Program-made: the position numbers and the translations under genes
From: Angiostrongylus vasorum
Lineage: Eukaryota; Nematoda; Chromadorea; Rhabditida; Metastrongylidae
DNA length: 64,000 nt
Direction: 5' to 3'
Assembly: GCA_018806985.1 (NCBI GenBank)
Contig: JADANN010000468.1
Location: 5,750,072-5,814,071, forward strand
Notes under the pieces: model-generated
Seen by the model: the letters and a program-made list of their open reading frames with translations, nothing else
The model's database searches: none
What the model was told of the DNA's origin: nothing
In this document: one piece after another, positions 49,217 to 61,350 of the stretch
Numbering within the stretch: position 1 is the first letter of the stretch
How the letters are laid out: each line of letters begins with the position of its first letter

Positions 49217-49480
49217 ATAGGTGACCTGTGATATAGACATGGTCGCTCATTCAACGCTCACCCAGAGCAAACCAAACTCTCCATCGTTCCAGAGTCGGCA
49301 ACTTTTTATTGGAGTGGTCTGGGATGAGAGCAGCCACAGATTTGGTACACCGGTATGCCACTACAAGTTACTCTATGGGCTAGATATCTCAATCAATCAC
49401 CTCTAACGATGCTCGATGGAGTCGAATGCATGGCACATCCCTTAGGCGTTTAATGTCGAATGTCCTATCTTCCTATCCAT
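49217..49480 (+). repeat. SINE-A copy, diverged
   Basis: Decayed head (cgctcattcaacgctcaccc at the B-box position), central block remnant at 49280-49320, and 3' part cacctctaacgatgctcgat at 49398. Confidence 0.75.
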
Positions 49481-50041
49481 TTACTTACTGATTCATTTGT
49501 TTCCTCAGGAAACATTATGCTGTTGTTGTTCTGACTTGTTTCTGTTAACTATGTCATTGAAAGTACTAGGAGCTTGTAAGCTGGCTTCTGTGTTGTGAAT
49601 CTATCTGGGCTACCCAGCAGCGTCTTCCCTCAGCGTCGACTAGACAGATGTCTGGCAGCTCACTGAGCAATTGGTGCTCCTCTCTCGTTATTGTTTGTCA
49701 TCTCAGTCTTCGATCGTCGACCTGTCATTAATCGTATTTCTTCATTGTCTTAGCACAGGCTGCTCTCTACCTTCGACTCTTTGCTCAATCCTCTGACTTT
49801 ATAGGTTAAGAAGCCCATCAATTTATTGGTAAACGAGTTCAGCTCCTACTAAGTACAACAGTACTTATGAGCAGAATCATGCAGCATTTAATATAACAGC
49901 GTTCCTGTCTCGTTCAAACGATTTTTCGGTGTATAATAATAGATGATATCTTGTGTGCTAGTAATCAGAAATAATGATTATTGATGGAATGATAATAAGG
50001 CATACTTGAGAAACAATTGCAATAATAGTACTTGTCATGAT
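49481..50041. other. Spacer, no feature seen
   Basis: No gene or repeat recognised. Confidence 0.45.
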
Positions 50042-50368
50042 ACTAACAGCAACCACAATGATGCTGAGATATTTGCAAAACTGCGGACTACAGGTGTCTG
50101 GGGTGGGGAACGAACGCACTGTTACGCTTTACGAGGGCTAGCGCGTTCACCACCACACCATGAGGGTCCTTCATTTCGGCTATCTCTCAGCTAGTTCTGT
50201 CGATCAGTGACATCAGCAACCATCCATCAACGGGATTGTTCTAGGAAGCCTAAATCGGCATTGAATCCAGTTAAGCTGAAGCTGTAGTCGAAATCACCAT
50301 CTCAACTTTTCACTTTACTGCCGATTAGTATTTTTTCACGGCAGCGTAATGTATGCGACTAACAACAA
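50042..50368 (-). repeat. SINE-C copy with imperfect TSD
   Basis: Antisense copy bracketed by actaacagcaa (50042-50052) and actaacaacaa (50358-50368), 10 of 11 identical. In sense order it reads tail, X segment, tRNA-like head, body, i.e. a permuted order relative to the copy at 25449. Confidence 0.82.
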
Positions 50369-50465
50369 TAGTAATAATGACCGTTGTAATAATAATAATA
50401 TTGACGTTACTAATAATAGCATCTGTATTTTTTTTAAAATTGTCGCCACAGTGGTATCAAAAAAA

Positions 50466-50745
50466 AGGAATAAAGCTCTTGGCGATGACCACTCCCTGGG
50501 GGGATGCGCTATGCATTCAACTCCATTCGTAGCATCGTTACAGGTGACTGAATGCAAATCTGACCTATACCATGACTCGTCTTGGCCTACCGAAGTATCG
50601 AATCAGTGCTGCTATCCTCCCAGACAAGTCTGGGACCAATTTGCCAACCCCGGAGAGGTAGAAGGTTTGGTGAGCGAGCCTGGGGCGCCTGAAGGAACCC
50701 ACGTGTATTGCATGGCTCCTCTAACGAGTGCACGCGACACAGAGT
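50466..50745 (-). repeat. SINE-A copy, full length
   Basis: The antisense order is complete: 3' part 50470-50560, central block 50606-50660 (agacaagtctgggaccaatt), head to 50740 (minus gcgtgcactcgttagaggag). Confidence 0.86.
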
Positions 50746-52861
50746 ACTTATTTTCTTTTAGGTCTTTTTATCACTTACTGATGCAAAAATGCGTCATCCT
50801 GTCGACGTTTCAATCAAAATAGAATCTGTCTAGGGTTTTCCACCTGACGATGTTTTTCTGACCAGTCACTTTCCCCTTTCAACACAACTAACGACCGACG
50901 AAACACATTGATGTCATGGCTGATAGTTTTATCAACCGACATAACGACCACTATCAAAGTTGGTTATGTTTCATAGCACTCTTTAACACTTAAGGTTTTC
51001 CTTTTTATCATTCTTCTTTTTAGTCTATACACCTTTAGTGTCATCGCCCTGATTATAGTTATGACATGTGCTAGTTAACACCTCATTTTTTTCATCTTTA
51101 ATTGTAATAGTTTTAGTCTGTCTATGACGTGTTTGATATCACAGATCTTCTCCAATCCAATATGGATGTCGATATCCGTGCAATGTACACTCCAGGTACT
51201 GACACGAGAGCGTACACTTCGACGATAACCGATCAATCGTCGTATTGTAGCCATTTTAGGATAGAAAATGAACGCGTAGATAGGGGATCCAATACACCGT
51301 AACGAATAGCTGCAAGCTCGGATATCTTGTATAGATCGTGAAATCTGATACTGCTGTAGTATCTGATACTGCCCGTGCAACTGCTTAGTGATAATGTTTG
51401 CTGAAGCTTTTCAGCCTTGTCGTATCTTCTATGGGGCTATCGAACCTATTTGTTCCGTAAATATCCGTCAGATTATCAATGATTTTCATTTAACCTCGAA
51501 ATGGATAATCATTGCCTTGGTTTACCGATAAGTCTACACAGTGTTGTTAGAAGAGCTCGTTGTGACTAGCGTTGCGGTTCCACTACCTTCTTCGGAGCCC
51601 CGCAGTAATTGCGCTCAAATGTTCACGACAGTAGTTTCTTCTTTCGTTGTCGGCCTTCCTAGTAGTCGCATTGGGTCAAGGTGTCAAGGTGTTTAGAGTG
51701 GAGTACCGCACAAATGAAGTTTAGGCGTCCAATGCTACTGTCTTGTACGGGACATTTCGCCGACTATAATCCCGAGTTTTTTATCTTTATGTGATAATGC
51801 ATTCTGTAGCGGTAAGGGTAATATTTGCTATCGTGTAGCAAAGTATCTTAGCTAACTACCGGATGTAGTTAGTTCATTCCAACGGCAAGAATATCGAGTA
51901 GAAAGGCAGTACTGGGTGGCGCCATTTCAGTTGTTCGGTCTTCCACTCTGCTGGAATTGACTGGATTGTATTTATGCAAAATTTATTATATGCTTGAACG
52001 ACTAAATGCTGTGTACTGTAGACTTTCAGTGATCAATATGTCATCGTAGCCAAATGTTTTTCAGTGAAAAGATCTTATCTAGGCTGTTCACCAACGCGAT
52101 TTACAACCACCAACACTTTGCATTGACTTTTAGGATTTCCCTCGTCGAACTCAATCAATAATGTCGGTAGTCGTTTTATGAACTGTCTTTAAGTAGAACC
52201 TTCCAGTGTAATTTCGACTTTTTTAAATGTTACAGCCATAATTCTGTGGTGATTTCGAAGGGCATGTTTGAAGAATGCGAATCGATTCGTGTTTTTCTAG
52301 TTACACATCTCTCAAGCCGATATCCTTCAATTTGCTCAAGAGCACACTTACAAGGTTTTCGGGATGTTTTTAATGGATAGAAGAAAGTAGATTGCTTGGG
52401 TTTAAAAAATTCATCCTATCATTTCATCATTCATTCATTCAGGAATTACTATGGTCTTTGAGCAGTTACTTACCTGTAAATGACCTAGACGAATTCTTTA
52501 TGGTGTCGAAACGGCAAGAGTTCTCTGAACCAAGAATCGTATTGTAGTAAACTACTTCATTATTTGTTTATTCTTGTTTAGTTTGGCCTAATCTCATTAT
52601 ATTCAGTTTCAAATCCCTGTAATTTTGATAAACTGCAAGCGAAGAATGAGAGACGTTCTTCATCCATGAGCAAATTCGTCTTCGAATCTTCACCCTTCTA
52701 GATTCCATTCCTTCCAACTGATTGCCTCAGAAGCCTACCAACATTTTTTTCTGGTAGTTTCCTCGATTCTCCTGCCACAGCTTTCTCCACCCTATTGTCC
52801 GTGTGGTATACGGTAGCCAGTAATAAGGTAGAACAACTTCTTTTCATTTCAAAAAAACGTA
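50746..52861. other. Long spacer, no feature seen
   Basis: No supported gene or repeat; the 101-codon minus frame at 51075-51380 is unrecognised. Confidence 0.4.
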
Positions 52862-52873
52862 ATTGTTTTCACA

Positions 52874-53161
52874 GTGTTCTTTAATATCCGGTTTATTTAC
52901 TTTGATATTTCAACCGATGAGAGGATTCGGCAAATATATTTGGAAACAAAAAAGGGGCCAGTATTTGCTACCAGAGTGTATGAAATTGGTACTGTAAAAT
53001 TATCTGTCTTACAGAATCCTCCTATGGTCACCTCGGCAGAAAATTCTAAAGTGACAATTCCATTTTCCATTTTGCCCTCTTTGATGTGCTATATTCCTGA
53101 TCTTCTTCCTCCACCATACTTTGTGACGAACAGGATTAAGAGGAACATGAAAATACCTTGA
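52874..53161 (+). CDS. Candidate exon of an unrecognised gene
   Basis: A good acceptor (ttgttttcacag, ending 52873) opens a ~95-codon frame to a stop at 53161. The peptide (…GPVFATRVYEIGTVKLSVL, then PPMVTSAENSKVTIPF) looks like alternating beta-strand protein. It faintly recalls lipid-binding LBP/BPI-type domains, but I cannot assign it. No upstream exon was found, and the frame has no clear donor before its stop. Confidence 0.25.
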   Translation: MFFNIRFIYFDISTDERIRQIYLETKKGPVFATRVYEIGTVKLSVLQNPPMVTSAENSKVTIPFSILPSLMCYIPDLLPPPYFVTNRIKRNMKIP

Positions 53162-53216
53162 AATTGTGAAAATCTCTTAACCAATCAATCCAAGTGTGAC
53201 TTTTAATCAATGCGGA

Positions 53217-53220
<4 letters not shown>

Positions 53221-53275
<55 letters not shown>

Positions 53276-53551
53276 GATAAAACGATAAGGCTGTCGGCGT
53301 TGATCAATCCCTGAAGGGTGCGCCATGCATTCGGCTTCATTAAGTATCGTTAGAGGTGATTGAATGCATATCTGGCCTTTGCAATGACTCGTGGTGGCCT
53401 ACCGATATATCGAGCCAGTGCTGCTATCCTCCCAGACAAGTCTGGTACCAATTTGCCGACCCCGTTGGGATGGAAGTCTTGGTGGACTATGGGCGGGGAT
53501 CGATTCCATGTGTGTGTCGCAGTGGTGCCTCCAACCACTGCGCCACACGCG

Positions 53552-53604
<53 letters not shown>
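53221..53604 (-). repeat. SINE-A inserted in a (TA)n microsatellite
   Basis: A ~52-bp (TA)n at 53221-53272 and a ~51-bp (TA)n at 53553-53603 flank a well-preserved SINE-A (53273-53552). Its minus-strand head is gcgcgtgtggcgcagtggtt with a central block at 53426-53470. The two TA tracts are either one split array or an array expanded from the TSD. Confidence 0.92.
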
Positions 53605-53606
<2 letters not shown>

Positions 53607-53720
53607 CAAATATATTAAATGCTGAATTTTTTCAGTGCAGTTTTTGCTCATATTGAAATTTTTACAGCTCCAGGGTATACTTTGATACGTTGAACCCCTG
53701 GTATTAGCCCTTTCAATTTT

Positions 53721-54020
53721 TTATATATCATATGAAATTTTCCACATGATCCATCCTACTGGAATATTGTTGATATTGCGATTTTTTCTCAAAGAATCCG
53801 AGATAATCTTGCAAGAGCGTTGCCACGGCGTCACAACCGCTGGCTGTCGGCCGTGAGGAAGTTTCCCACTCTGGGATAAATCTCCATCCACATCGACAAC
53901 AATCTCTGATACGAGTTCAATCTTGTGCTGAAACTCCATATGGAAGTGCAGAATTCTTTCACAGATTTGGTGACGTTGCAGGCGACGAACTCCACACTGC
54001 TCTACGTCTTCGTCCGACAT
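53721..54020 (-). CDS. Unrecognised 100-codon open frame, possible first exon
   Basis: Starts MSDEDVEQCGVRRLQRHQIC, then a mixed polar sequence with HFHMEFQHKIELVSEIVVDV near residues 25-44. Composition is balanced and protein-like and does not overlap any repeat family. No upstream acceptor or obvious donor could be fixed, and I recognise no family. It could be a short gene, a first exon or a fragment. Confidence 0.33.
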   Translation of the reverse strand: MSDEDVEQCGVRRLQRHQICERILHFHMEFQHKIELVSEIVVDVDGDLSQSGKLPHGRQPAVVTPWQRSCKIISDSLRKNRNINNIPVGWIMWKISYDI

Positions 54021-54600
54021 AGTTCAACCAGTCTTCGTGGTATTCTAGCAGTGAACTATTAAGAACTGGTTTTGGCAGAAGACAGAGTTATACAAAAAGT
54101 TACGAAATGTCATTTGCTGTAGTGTAGTTTACTTGGCCGGATTCTCACTTTTTTTGGAGCACGTTTAACTTTAGTTGTGTTGAACAGTAAAATACTAGTA
54201 GTTAATAAACATTTCGTCTACTTTCCCTATATTCTCAAATAATTTTTTCTCAATCAAAACGCTTTGTTAAAATTGAAAGCAAACTTATGTCATGGAAATC
54301 TATGGATTTCAAAAGTGTAGGAAAGTTTGGTTCTCATCGTTTACTACTTTGAATATAATGTTGTAATTCTACCAACAACACAGTTTTACGGTCATTCAAA
54401 CTTTCTTATTCGAGTTTTTTATTCTTCATTTACTTAGAAGTGATTTCTTTAAATCTGTAACATTAGAAGATTGCCATCGGGTGCGCGTCTTTTACAGATT
54501 TTTTATTGTTTGAGCAGTTCGTTTGTAATACAACAAAAACAAATCTGTTCAAAACTTTTTTTGGATGCTTCGAAGTCTGTTTACTTTACCATATTCATTG
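54021..54600. other. Spacer, no feature seen
   Basis: AT-rich; nothing recognised. Confidence 0.45.
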
Positions 54601-54963
54601 AAGAAACAAAGGAGAAGGACAGCGCAGTGTAGTGATGTCGGTCATCACGAGCACGGTGCTAGTTCGATCCTGCTCCGGGCTCACCAATTCTCTCATCTCT
54701 CTGGGGTCGGGAACTTGATACCGGCCTTGTACTGGAAAAGCTCCAGTCCGGCTGTCTCAGGACTCCAGGGAGAATCGACTCGACCAGCAATTCTACTACA
54801 TTTAATATGAAACGGAAATCCTCAAGCAGCATCCGAAGCTACGCGTAAGATTTGGAAGACCTTAGTCGATAATGGATGCGAGGAAACGAGCCTAATTTGA
54901 GAAGTGCTGGGACCCGCCCAGTAGATGCGAAAATGGGTCATGTAAAAAAAACAAAGAAACAAA
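54601..54963 (+). repeat. SINE-B copy with 10-bp TSD
   Basis: TSD aagaaacaaa at 54601-54610 and 54954-54963 around a 343-bp element. Head aaggacagcgcagtgtagtg, B box tagttcgatcctgc, central block 54689-54737, and end gggtcatgtaaaaaaaac. This copy fixes the SINE-B ends. Confidence 0.9.
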
Positions 54964-56157
54964 CATCATTTAGTACTTTATATCTTTAGAATTCCTAGTT
55001 TAACTTAGTTTACCAATTTGTCAATATGTAATAAAATCTGCTGACACAGTGCTAAAACTTAATCTATGCTGTAAAGTTATTCAGTGGCGCACTTAATGAG
55101 GGGGTTTCAGCGGGTTGCTTCATTTCTTTAGGAAGGAATCTGCAAAATAAAAAACAGCGCTTAAGTTGAAAAAATTCAACACTTATCCTTTGGGAAGTCC
55201 CTATCATTTAGCAATGTTTTATCAGTTTGTCATGAAATGACCATAACCATTATTTGGAAAATGGCGAACTCTAGTAAAGAAATCCGTACTTTTGACTTGT
55301 TAAACTGATAAGGCGACTGTTACAGCGCATATAGAAAGTGAATGCAGTGATGATGATCTGTATCAGCTGGCCAATGAGCGATAAACCATATCACTTATGC
55401 TAGATGTCATCATCAGCTGTCAGGTCGCAGCATATTGCAACTGCACTCGCCCAACAACAAAAATAGGTATCGATCGTCATCAGAGCGCGCGACATGAGTA
55501 CGATTGTTTTTAGTTCAGAAAATCAAATCAGTATCCGCTTGTACAGATTTTCTTCTTTTTCTTTATCTGAGAGACCATCATCCACAGTAGGTATTGAATT
55601 GAATTTGACGGCATAGAATTTTCTATCAAGTGAATTCTGTAGTTTTTTTAGAAGCTGTTTTCTCCAGAGAAGAAAAAGACGTTCGTGCAAGCTTAGGAGC
55701 ATTTCATGTCATAAAATTTTTTAACCAGGTTTAGCTCAATTGGTTGTAAATTTAGTCATGAGCATTTTTGACATGTGTGCTTATAACTTCATTTGAGAGG
55801 TTTCGATGGGTTTCCTAGATTTTCTAAAATCATCTTTGTCAGGCCACATTATTGTTTAAAAAATCTAAAAACAAACGGTGAAATAAAACCGGAAAGTGGA
55901 TGTTTATTACTGATTTTTTTTCGACCGGCTCCCCCACATATTCCAACTATAGTTTGCCGTCCGTGTGACCGGCGAAGACATATATATTTGTTAATTTATT
56001 TTCACTTAACACACTTAAGTTTTTCGCGGCGGAACGCTTTCAAGATCCCTTCCTTTTCTGTCGGTTTTAGTTCAGTTTTCAAATACTTTTTAACCTCAAA
56101 CAGGAAATGAAATATACTTACACAATATTGATAGTTATATTTAGGTGAATTTAGCGA
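54964..56157. other. Spacer, no feature seen
   Basis: No gene or repeat; the 105-codon plus frame 55793-56110 is unrecognised. Confidence 0.4.
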
Positions 56158-56385
56158 AGAGGGGAGGAGAACCATGCAATACACGTTATCGTTGGTTCGA
56201 TCCTGCATGCTGTACTCCAGAGCCTTTAATCTCTCTGGAGTCGGCAACTTAGTGTCATACTTTTCTGAAAGAATCGCAAAAATGACTCGATCTATCATTG
56301 TCCTTTCAGTAACTTCTACTATTCATAGGATGGAGCCGAATGAATGCGCATCCCTAGTGGATTGATCGGTGCTCCATGCTTTAGG
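56158..56385 (+). repeat. SINE-A copy, diverged
   Basis: B box ttggttcgatcctg (56192), central block (ctctggagtcggcaacttag, 56232-56251), and 3' part ggattgatcggtgctc (56360). Confidence 0.8.
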
Positions 56386-56500
56386 CTTAGCTACGCAGGG
56401 GACTATTTTCACATACTGCGTTAGCAAGTTAAATAGCACATGCCAGTATTTGTCACTTTTTCTTGTATAAATTCTGGCGTAGATGAACTAGTATTTTTTT

Positions 56501-56906
56501 CAATTTTCGGTAATACTTGGATACTTCGATGCCCGTCCTCACTGTGCGGGCCCCTGCGTAATCTCCATTTTTTCGGAGTTTTTACTGGTTTAGCCACTGT
56601 GGTTCCCTGGAGTCCCGAGGTCATTTTGGCCAAAGTCAGCCTCAGGTGGTCACCACCAGGTGCAATCGCCGCCGTTATGGATATTGGAGGGAGGTTTGCC
56701 ACCATGCGACTAATTTGATACCACACTGGTGCCGGTTCTTGGTATTGGTTTACTTTTGTCTAGGCTTCCTGACGAAAACGGCGAACTCCTTAGCTTGGGA
56801 GACTCTGTTGGGGGAATAAATCCCCGCGCTGTACATTGCAGTCCGACAACCAGGAAAACTGTCCCAGCTACGATGAGGCGGTAAACCGTTGGGAACAATT
56901 TTCGGT
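56501..56906 (-). repeat. SINE-D copy with 11-bp TSD
   Basis: TSD caattttcggt at 56501-56511 and 56896-56906 around 384 bp. The antisense tail is at the left (aatacttggatacttcgatg). Confidence 0.92.
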
Positions 56907-58229
56907 GATAGCTACCCTAAGCCATAAAGTAATGAAAGTTTAGCAGCAACGAAAGATCCCAGCAGTGATGGTTTATCTTAGCTCCCTTGATCGGTTAACG
57001 TTAGACTCGCAAACATGAGATATTGGCATTACTGTGTTGGGTATTTCGAAGTTGTCCTTAGTCGTGGTCAAATTGTCCCAAATAGAACAGAGGTCTGAAT
57101 GTTTTTTCTTTAAAGGAACTTTATTCTTGACGACGAAAGATTTTGCGCAAGAGCTCGCTATGAGACTATTCCGCTGTCGTTTGAGCGCTAAGATCAGTAG
57201 AAAGATGTCCAGTGTGCAATAAGATGAATGCCGTACTAGTTATCAGAATCCTTTGCCGGATGATCATTAGTTTTTCGTCTTAGAAGATACAACAGCAAAG
57301 TGATTTCTTATGACAGATAAACATCACTGCTGAAAATTGGATCCTGTGTGTTAATCTAAGATAAGAAAATGTAAGTCCATCGTAAGTGACAGCATTAAAT
57401 TGGTGTAGAATACCATGGAAGAAAGAAATGCAGGCGTTGATGTGTGGTAGGATGAAGAAGAAATCTATGAGTCTCTGGTCTTAATGGTTACTACAGAACA
57501 CCATAGTATTCGATCTGGAAATCAGCACAAGTCATGTTAAAAAAGTTGTGAATGGAGCACCGTTCTTCATCCACCATTACCACGCATGTCATAAAAAAGG
57601 TTGATTGACACAAAGCTGGTTTACGACACGAAAGAAATCTTGAGAACTTCTTCTTAATTTTTTTACGAACGTTCTTGCTTTTTGCTCACTTATTCCTCAA
57701 ATACTGCGCGTAATGTTCAGCACTTTTTAATCTCTGTCGGCCTTTTGTTGTGTACAGGTTTTTCCAGTCGGAAACATTTTACGGCCAATGTTCTGTTGGC
57801 CACTGTTGACTTCTACGTTATCCTAGTGTACACGGAAAAAGTATAAAAAAGGAACGTTTGTCTTCATCGGGAATGTCAAGTGGAAACGTTCATTTCTGCC
57901 TCTGTTCATATTTTTTTGTTGTATTCTTCTCTTTCCGTCTTGGTTTTCATATTCCATCTGTGATGTTTTCAAGTAATAGTAATAGTAATAGTAATAATGA
58001 CAACAGTAATGAGATTTTGGGTACTTATAGTGAAACTGTCTGTACTGTAACTCGGCTAATCATCCAGTAACTCGAACCACCACCAGTGAACTGCCCGTTC
58101 ATCTCCATCTGAGCCAAAGCCGCCAGGTGTGCTTGGCTCGATCAGCGATAACAAAGAACATCAGACTATGGGGTTTTTCCTATTCTTACTGCTTTTGCTG
58201 AAAGGGTAGCTAAAAAGTTCTGCAATAGA
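56907..58229. other. Spacer, no feature seen
   Basis: No gene. A (taatag)n microsatellite of about 25 bp sits at 57975-58000. Confidence 0.4.
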
Positions 58230-58361
58230 ATAGGTTTACTCTTAGCTGAGCTTTTAAGTGGGAATTTTCCTAGGAATAGCTGGAATGAGCTCGTACTGCA
58301 CATCGAAGTTTGACAATCAGAAAGACCTAGCAGTTACGATTAAGCAGTAAACCATTAGGTG
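58230..58361 (-). repeat. Old SINE-D fragment
   Basis: The order taggtttactcttagctgag ... ctgcacatcgaagtttgaca ... taagcagtaaaccattaggt matches the 5' half of antisense SINE-D with many changes. Confidence 0.65.
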
Positions 58362-59332
58362 GAATGATAGTAATGTTACTAATAAAACTGACAATAGTCG
58401 TATTATTTCGAGAAGATATACGAGTAATAATAGTTTGCGTTGATTTCTTTTTCCATTCACCGCCTTGTTGGGCTCACTCCATTATTAAAATGGTCCGTTA
58501 GCCAGAATTTTATGACGATGTTCAAGTCACTCGTAAATCGTCCTGGCTGTATTTGGAAATTGTAAAGGAAATGCATTTCGTCTGGTTGACAGTGGGAAAG
58601 GAAGTGAATGGCCATTTTAAGATGGCTTTAAAAGGGATAGTCATAGATGTGAGGCGACGACGGTTCTAAAACTCCGAGTGACGGTGCTATGAAAACGACT
58701 TGAATAGTAATGGTGAACTAAAATGAACTGGAGCCGTAGAAATATCACACTTATTAGATGGGGATGAGATTTTATTCTGTAAGTAAAGAGTTTCTGGCAT
58801 GAAAAGCGTCGTAACTGGAATATCCACTTTTGCTCTGATATTCGTACTGAAGTCGAAGAAGCGCATCGTCACTCTGGACTTCTTGATTATTCTGAGAAGG
58901 CAAGAGATCATCCACGATTAAATAACCACATTAAGGACATCGTTCGCTTGTCTTATCATTGCAAATTAGCCGAAACGTCGTTGAATCACATGTTCATCAG
59001 TCGTGATGAAAATGTCACATTTCCTTGGGTAGGAAAAGAACTTCTATCAATTGTTTCAACATGGTAAACTCCATCACGTGTGTTCCCAATAAAGTATTTA
59101 CGATGGTACCGCTTTTTCTTGGTGACTGACGACAACTTGTACTTCTAAACAGCGTACTGAACAGCCTGATCCCGTATATTTACAGAAGACTTCACTTGCT
59201 TACTTGGTCACTTTGGTTTAGTTTTCACTGCCTGTCCACCATTTTTGAGACACGTCACGTAGTCGACAAGTCACGACGAAATTCCCCCATATAAAGTGTA
59301 TCCATAGGTACATTCGAATAAAGTGCAGTGTT
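58362..59332. other. Spacer, no feature seen
   Basis: No gene or repeat recognised. Confidence 0.4.
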
Positions 59333-59583
59333 CGGTATTGATTAATCCCTAAGATGGTTCTACATATTCGATTTCATCAAGCATCGTTATAAGACAGACG
59401 ATTTACAATGACTTACAATAGCCCATCTATGTAGCAACTCAATGCTGCTATCCTCCTTGATAAATCTGGTACCGATTTGCCAACCCCGGAAGGATGAAAT
59501 GCTTGGTAGGTAGAGGATGTGGGATCGAACCAGCAACTACTTGTATTTTTGTAGAGCAACTCCAACCCCTAAGTTATACGCGA
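59333..59583 (-). repeat. SINE-A copy, diverged
   Basis: Antisense 3' part at 59340-59400, central block at 59450-59490 (ctggtaccgatttgccaacc), decayed head to 59583. Confidence 0.78.
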
Positions 59584-60080
59584 CCCAAGCATTCATAAAG
59601 TTGAAAAATGATTGCAAATCGTGCATTCTTATGCCGACCTAAAATTCCCGAACCGTTTTTGGGAGGTTTGTTGCTAATGCTACTCTGTCTTGAATTTAAT
59701 ATGGAGAAATTTGTGGGTATGAGCGATTGCTCATTATTCGATGTCTGGTGGTCCTTCTTATTTTCGATTCTAATGGTAAATATGATCGGCATAAGTCAAG
59801 TGCATCGCCGTCTACTCTTTCGTGATTCCATGGGCCGTAAATCCGTACGGCTCGATAGATCCTCTCTCATAGTATTCATAAAGGGAATCATTACATATTC
59901 ATAACCATTTATAATGCTGAGACGTCCTGTCTAGGTGTCCAGTAAACCCGTCGTGCATTCTTAGACCCGTTCCAGCTGTCCCCATTTTTTTCCTCCATAA
60001 AACATTGTTGAGTGAAGGAACACCTTTTTTCCTTGCTTGTCGCTCATTTTAAAAAGCGCTGTTGACTTTGTATTTATAAA
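59584..60080. other. Spacer with an unrecognised hydrophobic frame
   Basis: The 98-codon plus frame 59608-59904 has two hydrophobic stretches but begins at the edge of a SINE and has no recognised family. Confidence 0.35.
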
Positions 60081-60081
60081 T

Positions 60082-60240
60082 CCCACGACCGACTTTCTAT
60101 TAACCTCGGCATTGACCAAGTAATTCTTCGCATTCTTGTTGAGCAAACACGAGGTGTTATTTTCATTCTTTATTCACGAACGAGCTGACGTTTCGGCGGA
60201 TTTCGCCTTTCTCTGAGCCTGGAGAGGTCAAGTTGACAGC
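60082..60240 (-). repeat. Penelope-like element 3' terminal region
   Basis: It lies about 180-340 bp downstream of the nuclease stop on the minus strand. It contains ctcagagaaaggcgaaatcc then gccgaaacgtcagctcg (about 60219-60183), with a 4-bp stem (ggcg/cgcc) before gaaa: the same layout as the hammerhead-like repeats elsewhere. Parts recur at 7195 and 28736. Confidence 0.6.
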
Positions 60241-60421
60241 AACCTATTCGGCCAATCATCTCCATAACCAACCAGGGAAAACGCTAAATCAAGATTTCAA
60301 TCACATTGAACACAAAATAGCTTCTTTGCACACTCACCGCTTTCTAGGAGTCTTCCACTGAGTATGTCGCGTGGAGACCAACCGCACAGAATTCACATGG
60401 AAGCGTAATGTGCCCCTCCCA

Positions 60422-61350
60422 TCAGAATAACAGGCTTATATACTGCCCAATATCACGCGTGATAATGAGACATTCTTCCCTGCGGTTCATTTTCGGATTT
60501 CTGGAACTAATCCAGAACGCCTCGAGAGTTTTGCGCGCTTGTGTTCTCGATTCCTGTGCGAGGATCGTGACCCGTACTTCAAAGTCCTCCCCGTTATGTC
60601 TCTGGGTCCTATGCGTGCCTAGTGGGTATTTGGTTTACGCTTACCGACTAGGTGTTCTTTTATACGGACACAGAGTAGTGTACCCGCTTCGCCAATGTAT
60701 TCGTCTCCACACGCCTTACAGGAGATCAGATAAACCGTACCCGAGCTCATGCAATCACCGTTTCTACCACTGGGGCAAATTATGCAATTTTGCGTTGCAT
60801 ATAGATGATCATATTGGCGGTTACGAACTAGCTGGCGCCTAAGAGTATTCGGTGGCATTTCAACTACATTTACCGAATTTTCAAGACCCGCACTTCTTAA
60901 GCTGCGTTTTATAGCTGCACTTACATCATTTGAGATGAAGGGTAGGATAAACGGGACCTTTTTATCGCTAGAGTTGTCGTTTGGGGGGTTTAAGATTTCG
61001 CCTACACCTATCCCGAGCTACAGTTTCGTAACCATTAGAAATGGCTACTTGCCGTGCCAAGTTCCCGGACTCCTCTCTCTGCTCTCTTCCCGTGCACACG
61101 TTGATTGCTGTTCGAAACATGTTTCTTACAAGCGCCCTTTTCGTTTGAGAGGGGGTGAGAGGAGATGTGATGAACCAAGATGTTTTTACTACTTGGCTTT
61201 CGATATCACTTCGTAATGTAGCCATTTTCTGACAGGTTAATTTGGATGTTCAGGAATGGAAGCCAGTTTTCTTTCGGTTCCTCTCGGGTGAACTTGATAT
61301 ACTGTGACTATTGACGCTGTTGAGCGATTGTTTTTTCGTTTCAGAAGTAA
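60422..61350 (-). pseudogene. Broken Penelope-like retroelement (RT end + GIY-YIG)
   Basis: Reading on the minus strand, the order is: the end of a Penelope-type reverse transcriptase (IKFTREEPKENWLPFLNIQI, a YRKPSSKN motif, then RALVRNMFRTA); a linker (KKVPFILPFISNDVSAAIKR); and a GIY-YIG nuclease (CIICPSGRNGDC, GTVYLISCKACGDEYIGEAG, LCVRIKEHL). The C-terminal tail (ARKTLEAFWISSRNPKMNRRE) ends at a stop at 60424-60422. The cysteine pairs before GIY-YIG (CIIC, CKAC) fit a zinc knuckle. Lesions: a TGA stop in place of the Trp before YRKP, and single-base frameshifts near 61160, near 60985-60990 and near 60620. The upstream RT core is missing. Confidence 0.85.

Noticed and set aside
53356..53656. 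Three overlapping open frames ending in long Ile-Tyr runs
   Set aside because: They are translations of SINE-A plus the (TA)n microsatellite.
60408..60842. 144-codon plus-strand open frame
   Set aside because: It is the reverse-strand shadow of the GIY-YIG coding region of the Penelope-like remnant.
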